A stretch of DNA of 64,000 nucleotides from Isoetes taiwanensis (Eukaryota; Streptophyta; Lycopodiopsida; Isoetales; Isoetaceae), in contig JAJEKV010000027.1 in NCBI GenBank assembly GCA_021234155.1, positions 8,528,809 to 8,592,808 on the forward strand, written 5' to 3'. The first letter of the stretch is position 1. The number at the start of each line of letters is the position of its first letter. The notes under the pieces were generated by a model. It made no database searches, was not told the DNA's origin, and worked only from the letters and a program-made list of their open reading frames with translations. The translations under genes were made by a program, and so were the position numbers. Of this stretch, positions 1 through 12,649 are shown piece by piece.

Positions 1-99
1 TGCACTTTCATCAATCAACATCGCCTATATGCAAGAACGTATCTACCACATTTTTTCTTTGCAATGATAAAGAAAAATCTCACTTCCTAGTATATCTCC

Positions 100-3000
100 C
101 AGGGTCAGCATTTTCATTCATTCAAGAATCAATAACAATTAATCGAATCCCGTACAAGACTGCTTAATTCAAATCAAGTAATCAAGTGAAAAATATAAGG
201 AAAAACATGGTAATCTAATGTTTTGAAGTCCTCATTAAGACACCTGTCTTCCTCAAAGAATCACTGGAATCTACCAAAGGCCCCTCAAAACTCCGGCAAG
301 AGCCCCCTTTCAAAAATTGCCTACCCGCTGCCTTGGCAAATCCCTGTTTCGCATTCTTGTCTTTGCTGTTTAATAATTGAGTTCTTGGTGTAATGGGAGC
401 AGATCCGGGCGGCATTGACTTGTGCTATTTCTCGGGTTAACCGCTGGATCTCGGGCATTGACTGGATTTTAGGGTTCTGAGAGAATGTTCGATATATCCC
501 ACGCGTGCACAAAAAGGCGTTCTATATAGGTCGGCAGCCACAGTCAGTATTATTAACTAACGTGCTATGCCCACGTGAAAGTCGGTGTCCGCTATCACCC
601 CACATGCCCGGGTGTACCACGCATGGGGTGATTGGACGGGAATCTGGGGGTCGGGGTGATAGGAATTTTTTTTAGTTCATATGGAGTCGCACGCTTCCCC
701 CAAGAAACCCAAAATGGACTGGCCTAAATGAACCCTTTGAAAAATTCTTTTGCAAAAAGAATCTTTTGAATGCTTTATACCATGGAGGAATCTTTGCAAA
801 AATCAGCTTTGATTTTTGGCTTAAAAGGATGCTGTAAATGGTGGAAAGTGGCAAATAGGCAATGAGCTGCGATGATGATGACATGGCAAAAGAGGTAATG
901 AGGTAAGCCAAACAAGTTTACGCGGTATATTTTTTCTGGGTCAAAACATATGATGAGGTGGAGGGATGTAGTGATGTGGAAGTGTTGGTGGATGATGTGG
1001 CAAGATCCTCTTTATGATCTAAACAACTTATTTTGAAAAAATCTTGAAGAAAAAGGGAATCTTCAATGGGGTGACAGGTTGCATTAGCCACGCGGATGAT
1101 GTGCATGATGACTTCGCAAATTTTCAAGTGGTGACATGGGTCGCTTTTTACTAGTGCATATAAATTGCACACTTTAGGCAAATTCCTCCTTTGACTTGTT
1201 GCTTCCCCTTAGGAATTTTGCACTTTCCTACTTGACGCCTAGTGAGAGAATTTGACCCTAGACCATGGAGATGGCCAAATTGAGGATTTTTTCATACAAG
1301 ATAGAGAGGTGCGAGCGAATGGTGTAATGAAAGAGATGTTTTTACTAGAAAAATTCCTTAAGCCAATTTGGTTAGTAGGAAATGAAGGTTGGGGTAATGC
1401 ACCTGTGAGGTCAGCGTGGAACTTTTGCATGATGAGCTTTGAGATATGGATCAGCGCGAAATAGTCATTAAGAACTCCAATGGAAATTCCATGTACCAAG
1501 AATCACTCATAAGGTCTTCAAACTTCAAAGTTGTTTTTACCGGACCACTGCATACTTCAGGTGATCTTTCATGAATGTCTTCATCTTGGTCTTCAAGTGT
1601 CCACTTCATGTATTTCTAAAGATGTGTTCTCTTCAAATCAATGGTGTTGTGTATTCAAATCAATATGCAAGCATAAGTAAATCAAAGATGTATTCTTGTT
1701 TCTATGCTGCTACAAGATGTTAAACATGTAGAGACTCTTTTTTGTTTTCCTCTTCAGCCTTTGGTTCAATTCACTTTGTGTTATGTTAATCCTGTAAGGA
1801 GTTTGTTGGAAAAGAGTTTAAGAATGCAATGGAGATTTTGATAACCCGCACATGGCTCATAGCGCATAGTTTCCTAAGATCTATATACCGTATACAAGGC
1901 GGTGATAAGCCCTTGTGCTCCATTTGATTTGTTTACCATCTCATCTCTATAAGTTCTACCTTGGTTTCAGATTTGGGCTTTTAGTTCCGGGTAAGATTTG
2001 GGTTCCATTAATTCAACAAACCATATAAATGTTACTTGCCTACTTCTATTTGTATGTGTAATTGTTACAAGAAATTTATCGGGTGGCGGTGTCACCATGT
2101 TGGGGTGCATAAACTAGTGATTTCATGATACTTCCTCCAACTTTAACATTTGTGCAAAGTAGAAAATAAGAACTCTTTTATCACAGCTTGTAGGACTAGT
2201 TTGCTCCACCTAACCACAATAGACACACAAGCTTAATTTTGGTACATACACAGCCATGCGATCTTTAAGAGACGAACCAATGTGCTTTGTTGATCTAAAT
2301 TATATTAAACTTCTAATTGGTGTTCTAGTTTTTCACGAGAATTCTAGTGTTTATTCCAGTTGGTAATTTGTTCCTCGTGTATAACTGGTCAAAGAAAGAG
2401 AATTTGATATCAGGACGGTAATACATTATGTAGCTGCCTCGCTAAAAAAATTGGTCTAAAAGAAGGAATTTTGATTTCATAGTTAGACGCGGCATCTTCC
2501 GCTATTTATTTCTATGTCGCATGAGGTTTGCAAAACCCGGTTGGCTAAAAGAAACAACAAATTTATTTTTGCTCACAATTTTAAGTGGGCAATAGAACCC
2601 CATCGATTCCAACAAATCCAAAAAACAAAGGTGCACAGAGAAGTTGCAATTTGATGACTAAAAAGCTAGTTGGCATGGTTCAAGTATGAAAATCATACTT
2701 TTTTCCTTATATTTTAAAAATATCATATTTTTCTACATATGTGGATAAATCATTATGGTATAGATATGTAAATTTAAGGCAATAATGCAAATGCAAATCA
2801 ATGGGATTTAATACGGATGTAAAAATAACAATTCCCTGGAATCCATAGACCATATATCCCCAAACCAAGTTAAAACATAGATTCGAGATAAAAAAAATAA
2901 TTACATAAGCTCAACGAAAGTATTGGTTAAAGTAGTCCTTATTAGGAATTATTGAATTATTTTGGTAGAGCTTCGAGCCCCCATCTTCTGATATTCTAAA

Positions 3001-4950
3001 AGCTTAGACAAAGTCGAGCAAAAGATCAGATTCCCTCAAAGTCGTGATTTCATATTTTAAAAATCATAGGGTGCCTCCAATCCTGCGAATTACAAGCAAA
3101 ACAAGAGGTGCCCTAAATGGCGGACCGGGCACAGATTCCGCGGACGATCCGAATGATCGTAGTCCTGTGTGCACCCTCAAGTGAATATGGGAACAATAAA
3201 ACCACATTTTCGTGGCAATAAAGCATGCAACTTCACACATTATGTTTCAATGAAAACAAAGGATAAGACGAAGACAACAAAAGGTCATTGGGTAGATAGT
3301 GCATCCAATCAAGGCCAATAACTACCCTATTAATGATGTAAATTCACAAGAATATATCCCAGATATGAAAACATACATACAACAAACATATATGTAGGTT
3401 AAGTCGTAAGCCAAGATCCTTGAAGTGCCTATGTACATTTTAAGCTCATATTTTTTTAAAGAAGGAACTGCTTCAATCGTTTCCTCACATCAGAGGATGG
3501 TGTTGCGTTGCATGTAGCTGCACATCTTTGCCCTTGTGTAAATAGATTGCTATATTGAAAACCCTCGTCACCGCTATGTTGAGATATTTCTACCCTCAGT
3601 TCCAAGGATTCCAAGTATGGGAATTTTGATTCATCATATAGCATAATCACCACAAGAAAGAACGCGTAGAGAAAATGGATCCTGGATGTCCCTTAAAATA
3701 ATTTTGGAGACATTTTTTTTGCCTAATAATTTCCTCTAATACTCAACCATTTCGCTTTTGGTCCACCTCAAGTTAACAGTAAATGGAAATGCCCCCACAA
3801 AAATAGGTAAAAGGAAGAAAAGAATTGAAACACTTTGGACCGAATCCGTCCAAAATGGGTGATATCCACGTGAATGAGCATGTAACCGTGGCAATAGGTT
3901 GGGTCCCCGCCGCCATTGAATCCCACTTGTAATTCTTTCCTACCAGCCCCACACACACAACCACTAGAATCCCCAAGAACTAGGATAGGAATATTTTAAG
4001 CCATCTTTTTACATTGTGTTTTTGAAGTTTTCACATTTTTCCCAAATCTAATCCTTGGTGTTTCTTGAAATGTGAGATGTATGCAATTGATTATTCCAAA
4101 AGCTTATTCTCCTTAAAAATATGGCCTACTATTCAAACTAATTGGTGATTTTTATGTGATTAAATGAGTACGTAAGATCATTTTTACGTTAAAAGCAAAC
4201 ATCAGGATTTGTAGAGATCTAACGACTTGTTTTTTATGTTTCTAATTCTAGATTTTAAAATATTTCAAATTCGTCTTAAATCCCTAGATGACTGCATGGA
4301 CTCGATTAAGCATGTATGCACAATGTTCAAAAGCACTTAAAACTTTTTTTAGCATATTATTACTCTGGAAACAATGCTGGATCAATGACGTCTAAAACCA
4401 ATTAAATGTACGGTCATATTTTAAAATTTCTTGTTTATTGTTTGACCATTGTTCATCACCAAGAGGTAAGAAGTCACCCTTTTATAGCAGCCAACTTAAT
4501 AAACAAAAATGCCAGTGAAAGGATTTGGCTTTATAATAGCTAATCAGCCTAATAATTTAGGAGGCCCAGAAACTTTATATACGTTTATAAAGTTCTTTTA
4601 ATACTATAGAATAATAATGAAACGTAAATAAGAAACATGGATATAGGACAAAGAAAGAACGCTTCAACGATGCCATATTTTTAAAAATATTGGAAATTAC
4701 CAAAAGTGCCTCTAAGAATCTTTGATGTGTGCATCTTTTGGCTTCTTCCCGAAGACGATCCCGCTCTACAAAATGTGTTGGAATCCATCACCTTAAGACC
4801 TTTAATCTTCTTATATTCTTGATTTTTTCCCCCAATGGTGTGCATATTATATGGGGATATATATATGGGCATTTTTAAGGCTATCCGCCGTGGAGATAAT
4901 ATAGGGTTTCTTTTGGTGGCTAATCACCGCTGGGATCCTACCTGCCTTTG
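100..4950. other. Non-coding AT-rich part of copy 1
   Basis: Only short frames without recognisable motifs occur here. The text aligns with 41,000-45,780. I see no terminal repeats, target duplications or RNA genes that would delimit an element. Confidence 0.5.
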
Positions 4951-4961
4951 GCACCTTTGAG

Positions 4962-5171
4962 GTGATGGCTTCCCCGGCCATATCAGCCCGCCTTATCACC
5001 ATTTTAAAAAGAATGTATAAAAAGCTAATACATTCCCATCGCGCATTATGTAAAAAGCCTATCGTGATAAAGAAGAAGATATGGCAAAAATTAGGTGCGG
5101 AATTGGAGGGTCCTAATTGGCAAAGTGCCATAATGTCCTTTTTGAACCAAACATGTAAAATTAATGCGTAA
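4962..5171 (+). pseudogene. Coiled-coil gag-like frame, copy 1 (broken)
   Basis: A 69-codon frame starts with Met-Ala-Ser, followed by ISARLI, and matches the start of the longer frame in copy 2 at about 45,790. After about residue 12 it diverges from the copy-2 coiled-coil protein because small indels shift the frame. It ends in TCKINA, which also occurs in the copy-2 protein, so the same DNA is partly read in frame again. A weak continuation is seen at 5,394-5,645, where a KDDPDIEESG segment matches KDDPDTEEP in copy 2. The product is unknown; position upstream of a gypsy gag suggests a retroelement gag or accessory frame. Confidence 0.4.
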
Positions 5172-6750
5172 ACCTTGTGGCTTTGACGCTAATGAGGGTG
5201 CAAAAAGTTGGTTTTGATGCTTTATTATAAAAATAAAAACATCACCACAAATAAATGTAAGGAGATTCATAAGCGAATGAAGAATTGTTACTTATTAGAA
5301 ACAACAAGAAAAAGAGCGACATAGATATTGTAAAAACCCATACAAAACACAAATAAGGTCGACGCACTTAATAATTTTGGTGTTTTAGTTACCATGAAAG
5401 ATGATCCCGATATCGAAGAATCGGGCCCCTACCCTATCACCGCATCATTTAAAAGATGTCTCCAAATATTTTCCTGGCAACTACCAATACCCTTGTTCAA
5501 CCTCACAGGCCACCCCCCATTACCTCCGATAGACTTATCCACTAATAGACGCCGAATGAATACGGATAAGACCCTGCTCAATTTCCTGGTTCTCAATTCT
5601 GTCATATTGCTCGCAATTCCATTGAATTCAAGGCTGCGGATATAGTCGTCATATCGCTAATATTAAGCATAACAACGTAAAATGGTACGTGCGCTACAAC
5701 CTGCATGGAAATAAAAGTGGGAAGATAGAATAGATATAATTGAATCAGATTGGAAATACTTCATCTTGACATGGTTTGTAAATAATGGAAATATGGTGGC
5801 ACAACCACAAGGAACATATGATACAAAAGTTATAGGCCGGGCAAGAGGGGCCATTAATGATATTATGCAGGCATGAAATTATAGAAACATGTAAAGAATA
5901 CCTTTGACACCCCAGCGACAATTCCCGGAGCGCGATTCCCCGCTGACCACAAATAACAAGGGAGCCATCTAATCCCTTTACGCCCTTTTGCTGGAATTGC
6001 AAAACACAAACCAGATCTCCAAATTTGGACATGGCGAAGAGAGACTTGATGCACAAAACAATCCATGCATTCTGCAAATAGATATAAAGTAGGGATACAC
6101 GCACGCCAGAATTTTATGGAGAGAGCTATTTATTATCAGGGAAAGAGTTGCATTATTTCTTTGGCAATAATCAGATCCACCTGGAATGGCCATATGCAAT
6201 TCAAAGAGACCTGTGGATGGTTGTGTCACGGGAACAATTATTGTTTTCAAAACGAATGCAAAGATTAGTTGCACAAAGAAAGGCTCAATTTGCAATTTCC
6301 TTTCTATTTGCGAGACATATACCTTTGCAAGTGGTTTTCAATACTTCTTGGAAACATCCCCTTTCCTTCTATTCATATCTATAATGTTTTCTAGGAGGTT
6401 TTGGAACATTTTAAAACCTTTGAGCGAACTCATATATCTTCTTGGTGGTGTGATCCCCGACTTGTAGTCTCAAAGTCAAGATCTATATATATAGGCAACG
6501 CGTCATTCTTGTCCAAAACCATTTTGATTCAATGCTAGTCTTTGAAGTCTCTAGCTTAAGTCCTTAGATTATACCTCATCATCAAGCATATCCAGTTCCT
6601 CCAACTATTTTTTGTAGTATTTCTCTAGCGCTCACGTAGGTTCAAAACCCGGTTTAACCTCAGAATCCCTTTTATCAATTCTAGTCTCTGAGCCTAAATA
6701 TTTCTTTTGCTTTTCATTTTGTGTATTGTGCCTCATGTAGGAGATTTCAG
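5172..6750. other. Decayed stretch between coiled-coil frame and gypsy gag, copy 1
   Basis: The stretch aligns with 46,050-47,560. It holds a broken continuation of the coiled-coil frame and then non-coding text. At 6,026-6,045 the empty site of the 37-bp insertion found only in copy 2 can be read. No other feature was seen. Confidence 0.4.
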
Positions 6751-6756
6751 CCTTGT

Positions 6757-8215
6757 TACGCTAGTCAATGCGTCTTGTCTGGCGGCGTCGCGAATTGCAA
6801 AGTGCATAACAAAGAGCTTAAAGAATGGGCAGGTAGTGCCTCCCGATAAATTTCTACTCTTCAGTTGAGGTCATCAACAGCTTTGGGCAGATTAGTTTGC
6901 CGGAGAAATTTGATAGCACTAATCAAGCTCCCGCCACTTTCAACCGTGATCTAACTCTTTTTATTTCCATCACCATAGGTATCCTAATCGATGAAGAACA
7001 TATTTGGAGTTGTTGGCTCTTCTTCTTGAGCTAGCTTTTGGTTACTTTGCTTCCTTTACCAAAAGCCGTGTTGCGGCCAGTTTACCGCTGAACTCTGAGG
7101 CTTGCTTTGGAGATACTAATTAGTAGGTACAATTTCTTACCAAGCTTGGCAACCCCAAGCAAGGTTCTTGTCTAGTTTTGATTTATGCTTCATAGTTCCA
7201 ACAGATCGCCATGGTATGGCCCCTCGAAGGATGCATCCCTTCAAGATTGTTTTCAAATGGGGCTTTGTGGAAGATGTGAAGGATATGTTGCTTATGCGGA
7301 TACCGAAATTGGATGATGTTGAGTTGTTGTGACAATTGGCTTTTAAATATAAGCAAAGAAAGTCGTAGTCGAACTTCCCACTCCAATGAGGGTTTGCGAT
7401 TCACGTACGCCCTAGTTTCATCCCTAGAGTCCAAGGCTCCTCGAGCTTAAGCCTACACATATGATCATGCTATTGTTTGGGGTTCTTGCCTACAACAATA
7501 GAATAGAATAGAATAGATTTTAGCCCCCACCTGAGACCAATTGGCCTATGGGACCCAAACAAAAAAAGAGCAGCTGTATTACCGACCAGGGATTTTAAAA
7601 CCCCACCCGGGGGTTTTCGGTGGAAAACCTTAGCGTTAATAAGTATCTTGGCATACCCTGCAATTAATTCGTACCCGACAATCCGCATCTCCGTAGGGAC
7701 ACAAATGAGTCCATATGCATCCATAACCTCCCGGAGGTATGACCTAACAAACCCACCGGACCAGAAAGCCAATAAATCGATGCAGCCAGCCGGTGCACTA
7801 GTAATCAAGCATATCGGGATAAAATCTTTGGGCGTATCCAGGGCATGACATTCATCCTCAATGAAGCTTCCGTACAATGGAAAACTATAAGTCCGCGCTT
7901 CTTCATGGGCGTTCGGTGTACAAGTATCGCGGGCCTCAGCGGTTTCCAGGGACGAATTTGTCGGCCGAAGGTGCCGCCTTAACGCGCGCCGCAGCATCCG
8001 CATCCTGGCGCCTATGTATGGTGCGCAGCATCGGGTACGCCTTTGGGTGCTCGGCAATTTCTTTGTCCCCACCTCGACGACTGCTTACCGGTACACCCCA
8101 AAGAAGGAGGGAACCAATCGAAGATGGGAGAAGCGGTCAAAAGCGAGTTTAATATGCTGCCTTCGTTGCGAACACAAATGCACACATTGTGCGGGATGCT
8201 GTTGATAATTTACCG
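6757..8215 (+). pseudogene. Ty3/gypsy gag, copy 1 (heavily frameshifted, split by a LINE)
   Basis: The region matches the better preserved gag of copy 2 at 47,565-49,060. A helical start (7.2 kb side: LPEKFDSTN-like text near 6,900) and the DCFQMGL-like segment near 7,240 can be followed only by changing frame. The gag is interrupted from about 7,493 to 8,100 by a LINE 3' end on the opposite strand. The zinc-knuckle region near 8,135-8,215 is recognisable but has lost the clean Cys-Cys-His-Cys frame present in copy 2. Gag would package the RNA of the retrotransposon; this copy cannot encode it. Confidence 0.55.
7493..8110 (-). mobile_element. 5'-truncated LINE inserted in gypsy gag, copy 1
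   Basis: Read on the minus strand, the segment carries the end of a LINE protein including IEDECHAL, then a 3' untranslated region with a hairpin (7,577-7,641) and a tail of (CTATT)n at 7,496-7,516. The same structure stands at 48,323-48,939 in copy 2. The orientation is opposite to that of the host gypsy gag. The coding part is frameshifted in this copy. Confidence 0.6.
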
Positions 8216-8344
8216 CTGTGTAACTCTTCAAAATTTGGTCCAAGTAATAGGAGGTTCCCCCATGGGTCGGGTTGACACTTGTTGAACTCCTTCCACATGT
8301 GACGGCGGATTTACTTCTTCTAATCGTGTCAATAAATAATTTTT

Positions 8345-8530
8345 GATCTCCATATCATTAGAGTTGGAGGTTGAGAAATGGATGTTTTGCACAACTGCTT
8401 AAAGGTCGATGCTTTTGTTTTATGAATAGTGTATTTGCTTCTAAGCACGCCTATCCCTATACTCAATTTCATTGTCAAGCTCCCATCTTCCTAGGACCAT
8501 AATGCTATCCTTTTGTCATTAACTCGCTTC
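8345..8530 (+). pseudogene. Gypsy aspartic protease remnant, copy 1
   Basis: The DNA aligns with the protease remnant at 49,190-49,380. The words for FMNSVFASKHA can be read near 8,420-8,450, but the catalytic part before them is garbled by indels. The protease would cut the Gag-Pol polyprotein; this copy is dead. Confidence 0.45.
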
Positions 8531-8817
8531 TCCAAGTTGACGTGATTTCATTCCTTGTAACATTTCCATCTCCAATAAGCTATAATTGATCTTTTTGCTT
8601 TGAGAAGTGGTTCGAACATGGCTTACCAAATACCCATTGTGCATGACCGAGCTCCTTAATTGTTGCTAACTGGAAGTGTCCTCCCAGAATCTCTTGCATG
8701 TAGAAAAGTATTTGCTCGCTTGGAGATCACCCTAGAGATCAATCGGTAGGTTTGAGATATTAACCCGACTCTTGAATAGTATTTGTGATGACATTTTTAT
8801 CACAAATTTAATAGCTA

Positions 8818-9010
8818 GGTTGATTGACTACCCTTGGCAGAATTTGTTTACAATACTATGCCCATGCTTCTAGGGGCTTTGAATACCATTCTTCATTAAT
8901 CATCGCACTCATCTTGATGCTTCCCCGTGATCACCACCCAAAATATGATTCAAGTCAACTTCGGTCTTTGAGGTTGGGCCTCAAGTAGCTACCCGATGAT
9001 CCGCCTTGAT
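8818..9010 (+). pseudogene. Gypsy integrase C-terminal remnant, copy 1
   Basis: The text encodes LPLAEFVYN, a hallmark of the integrase core end in gypsy elements, and aligns with 49,650-49,860. It follows the protease remnant by less than 300 bases, leaving no room for reverse transcriptase and RNase H. Confidence 0.55.
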
Positions 9011-9216
9011 CTTCAACAACATCTTCTCTAGCATCGCCATCCGCTAACCAGCCGCGCCGTATTGGATCATTAGTGGACTGAGTTGGGGATGCTTCTTTTC
9101 ATTTTGGGCTTCCACCGGGTCCTCCTCCCTGGATGTTCCATGCCTCTTTGTTGGAACTTTACACCTACAAATCCCTTTTCAGATTGGGCACCTCCACCTC
9201 CACCACCAGGTGATAT

Positions 9217-9451
9217 TCATGAGGAATTTGAAGTCGAAAAAATTTTGAACTCCGGTTTCTACCATTCCGACTTTTATTATTTGGTTGGATTTCAGGAAGC
9301 GCTATTCTCCTTTGCAATCGTGCTCAAGAACCTCGAGAATGTTGTAAATGCTTCTAATAGAGTCGCCGGAAAGTTCCATCGCCTTACGTTAGAGAATCCT
9401 AGCCCGAATACTCCAGCTCCATGCCTCATTACCAACATTGTCATTTGTTAG
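9217..9451 (+). pseudogene. Chromodomain at the end of the gypsy polyprotein, copy 1
   Basis: The frame contains EEFEVEKILNSGF, then FYYLVGF, LENVVNASNRVAGKFHRL and ENPSPNTPAP. This matches the chromodomain of chromoviruses, which begins with the E-V-E-K-I-L strand, has an aromatic YLV-W-GY strand and ends in a helix with a final F-H. The integrase chromodomain is thought to steer integration to methylated heterochromatin. One aromatic cage position (Trp in YLVDW) is lost to Phe or to a frameshift here. A Pro-run precedes it (PPPPPP). Confidence 0.65.
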
Positions 9452-9680
9452 AGGAGGATGTACTACCCTTCGTAAGGCTAAAAGATGCCCGCCATGTGGA
9501 TGGGAAAGGTAGTTGCATTAAGTCTTGAGTTCCATCGTCAAGCATTGCGAGAATCCCAGTCCGGAATACTCGATTCGTGCCTGCACATGTTGTTGTCGTC
9601 GAGGTGAGGGAACATACTATACTTGTACCTACAAAGATAAGGTCACCACGTGGATGCAAAAGGTAGTCGATTAAGCGGGG
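9370..9680. repeat. Tandem duplication of the chromodomain tail (~155 bp x2), copy 1
   Basis: The words TTCCATCG, GAGAATCC, AGTCC/AGCCCG, GAATACTC, then GAGGAGGATGTACTAC / GAGGGAACATACTATAC and CACGTGGATG or CATGTGGATG recur in the same order about 155 bases apart. The same pair is seen at 50,196-50,495 in copy 2. Confidence 0.6.
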
Positions 9681-10039
9681 GTTTGAATCCAGGGGGATGC
9701 AAAACAGGCACACGCCATCTACATGCACAATGGTAGAAGAAACCCCCTCAGAGCACTTTTTCCTTGTAGAAAACCTCCTCCCATAAGGCAAGGCCGTATA
9801 TTGTCAAAGAATTTAAAATTCCATACCATGCTTTTAGCATTTTTGTTCTAAAAAATATATATCAGATTCTTTTGCCAATCTTTTGCATATTTCTTGTATA
9901 TATTTTTTCATGTATTTTCTTTGTTTTCTGCGATAGGTTCATATGACGCTTTGAATCGCATCCCTTATCTTGCTCTTTGTCCGCTCAAAGCTTAAGTATT
10001 TCTTAGTCCATATTTGGTTTTTTTTTTTATTCTCTATAG

Positions 10040-10145
10040 AGGAGATTTTTATCTTTATTACAATAGGTCCAATGACTTGTTCAAGCATGTCGTGAGGTTG
10101 TAGTTGACCAATAAAGAACTAAGAGAACGGGTTGCTTTGTATGAA
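10040..10145 (+). pseudogene. Second gag N-terminus fragment, copy 1
   Basis: The text starting GAGGAGATTTTTATC... resembles the gag start at 6,757 and 47,565 (GAGATTTCAGCC, TTGTTACA, GTCAA, TTGTTCAAG, CAATAAAGA). A related but distinct gypsy gag start seems to lie here and is cut after about 100 bases. The partner is at 50,830-50,940. Confidence 0.4.
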
Positions 10146-10149
10146 TTTC

Positions 10150-11700
10150 TTTTCTAGCCATTAGGGCGGATTTTGGGGTCCCAAAATGGCCTCCTATCAG
10201 CCATTCCGCCATATTTCCGCGGGCCTTTTCCCCATGCCACCTAGGGATACAAAATCTCATCATTATTCGATTTACTTGGAATATTCTCCCAGAATAAGGG
10301 GATCGCCGCATTCATGGCGCGCCATTTGTGTTAATTACATTGGTTGTCGATGAATCTACGCAATACGTGGCTTCTACAAAAGCCACTTGCATTATAGCAT
10401 ACCGCAACTCATGACGGTGTCTCTTGTTTGTGGGATACCGCCGCGTGCGCGTCACTGATTCTTGCGCTATTTTTCATTTAGAGGTATTATACATAGTTAA
10501 GCCTTCCACATTTCAAAAATTTGTCATGGTTGAAGCTTTTATCATACTTTCATTTCGAGGCGTCATGGTCGCGCGTTTCTTTATGGGTGGTTGGTTCATG
10601 GAGAAGTTTAGCCCCTCCACCGGGAAGTTCTGGCGGACAAGATCATTAAAAATTCCAGATCGGGCATACGCAAAGTTGATCTTTATGTAGGGTCGTGATT
10701 TTCCAAAAGCGGGCTGAATTTTTTTGCCTGTTAAGTTGTCGTGTTTTAAGCCGCCGCAGTCGGTTCATGTGAACCCAAAGATTAAAGGATCTTTACTTCA
10801 TCCCATCATAGTGCTTCCCCCCCTACAATTCGAAATTTGAATTTGCTTAATGTATAAAAAGCATGGATTGTAGGAGAATGGACTTTGATTTCCTTATGCC
10901 GTTTGCAAATTTCAAAAACGAGGTTAGTAATGACGCTCGGCTCACATGAAGCTAATTTTGTTGGGGCATACAAATTGTACACCTTCATTTCGGCCGTATC
11001 CACGCGATATGTCGACTCCAAATGATGTGTAGATAAGGATCCAACTGACTCACGAATATGCTCCAGTCTTCAATCCAAAAAAGGAGGTCTAAAAATAGAA
11101 CTTAGACCTCGACATGTTCGCGTCTTGGTAAAATCAAAAAGTGTCGACATATCCGGAAGGATGGCGGTTTATATCCATTGATCCGTTGAGTGGCAAGAAA
11201 CCGCCATTTCGGGACGTTTCAAGTTTAGGGGTCCGTTTTTTGTAGTAGCCGGTAACTCGGCCTCTGAGATATTGCGGAGGATTGAGAGAGGATGACAGTA
11301 TTCGAATCAATACAAGTTCCTTGAGATGAGTTCATGATAAGGAAGGGAAATGTCCGTGAAGATGCTAATAAATGACATTATACTTTGCAATGCGATCGAA
11401 GGGTTTATACATTCTTGAAGTACAAAAGTTATGGTGTTTTGTGTTTAGATACCCTCCTAATACAAAGTCTTTGGCCCCTACTTTTCACAATAGATTCCTT
11501 TAAAAGCTATTGCTATTTAAATTATAGCAAAATGAGTCTTGAAACTCTTTAAGTAGTAGTAGAAGAACTCTTTGACTAGTTATCCATTTGATGACCATTT
11601 TTAAGAAAATATGATATGTCACATTCTTATAAAAAAACATTCATAAAATTTCTTATGAACATTGAAGGTCAAAGCCATCCTTGTTTAAAGAGGATCATAT
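10150..11700. other. Non-coding stretch, copy 1
   Basis: I see no recognisable protein or RNA here. It aligns with 50,950-52,500. GC-rich words are the places where the two copies disagree most. Confidence 0.4.
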
Positions 11701-11739
11701 GATCGGAAATCTTCATCATAAAAGTAATTGCATATAAGA

Positions 11740-12640
11740 AATTCTCTTTGGTGTGATCCTTAGTAAAAAGTAAATAGAAACACAAATATTGAACTTACAA
11801 CTTAGCGTAAACAAATAGTATTTTAATAAACCAACACTTTACATACTAACACTTTATACTTTAAATAAAGATATTTCTTTCTTTCCTTTTACTTGAAAAG
11901 CTTTTTTTTCAAGATGGATCACACCAAGCCGAATAATACACATGCAAAAAAAGGGACACACTAAAATTTTATGGTGTGATCCACTTTCTTGTTGTTGTCA
12001 AATTTAAAATTAAACACAAGTACTCATTCCTATTTGTATCTAAAATGCTTTACCACTCTTAAGTACATAAGTCATTATCCCTTTTCAAAGAGCATATTAT
12101 TTTTCAAGAAGGATACACCTCAGTTTAATAAGACATATGTAAACCAAAATCTTAAACATACCAAAATTGCATCGTAGGATCCACTTTCATTTGTTGTCAA
12201 ATTAAAATTAAACACAAGTACCCTTCTATTTAATGCTTTTACCACCCCAAGTGCATAAAGTTATTAGTCCTTTTCAAAGTGCATATCTTTTTTTTTTTTT
12301 AAGAAGGATCACATCAAGCATCCTATTTGCATCTAAAAATACTTTACTACTCTAGTAGTACATAAAAGTTATTAGCCTTTTTCAAAAGCAAACACTTTAT
12401 CAATAAATGAGCACGCACATATCCACACTTAACTTCAAATAAGACACATATATATTTCTTTTATTAAAAGATAATCAAAAGTAATTTTACTATAGGAAGT
12501 CATCTTTTTCTAAAAGATCACACCAAGCGAATTTTGTATAAAAGCTAAAAGGTTGGAATATACTAAATTCATGATGTGTGCATCCACTTTTCGTTTGTCA
12601 CAATAGATAATAACACCAAGTCCCCATCAATAGTCTCCCA
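11740..12640. repeat. Diverged ~200-bp tandem array with inverted GGATCACACC / GGTGTGATCC words, copy 1
   Basis: Units begin near 11,911, 12,106, 12,302 and 12,513 with AAGAWGGATCACACCAA-like text and end with TGTGATCCACTTTCTTGTT, GTCAAATTAAAATTAAACACAAGTA. The opening and closing words are reverse complements, so each unit is framed by an imperfect inverted repeat. The array is AT-rich and non-coding. Confidence 0.6.
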
Positions 12641-12649
12641 TTTGCATAT

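Noticed and set aside
2065-2085. 16-bp word TACAAGAAATTTATCG shared by 2,065 and the breakpoint near 19,894
   Set aside because: In 64 kb of AT-rich sequence a shared 16-mer is expected by chance about this often, and position 2,065 marks no breakpoint.
7470-8072. A 200-codon minus-strand frame as a cellular gene
   Set aside because: Its text is the frameshifted C-terminus and 3' UTR of the LINE in the gypsy gag, ending in the (CTATT)n tail; the long opening is accidental.
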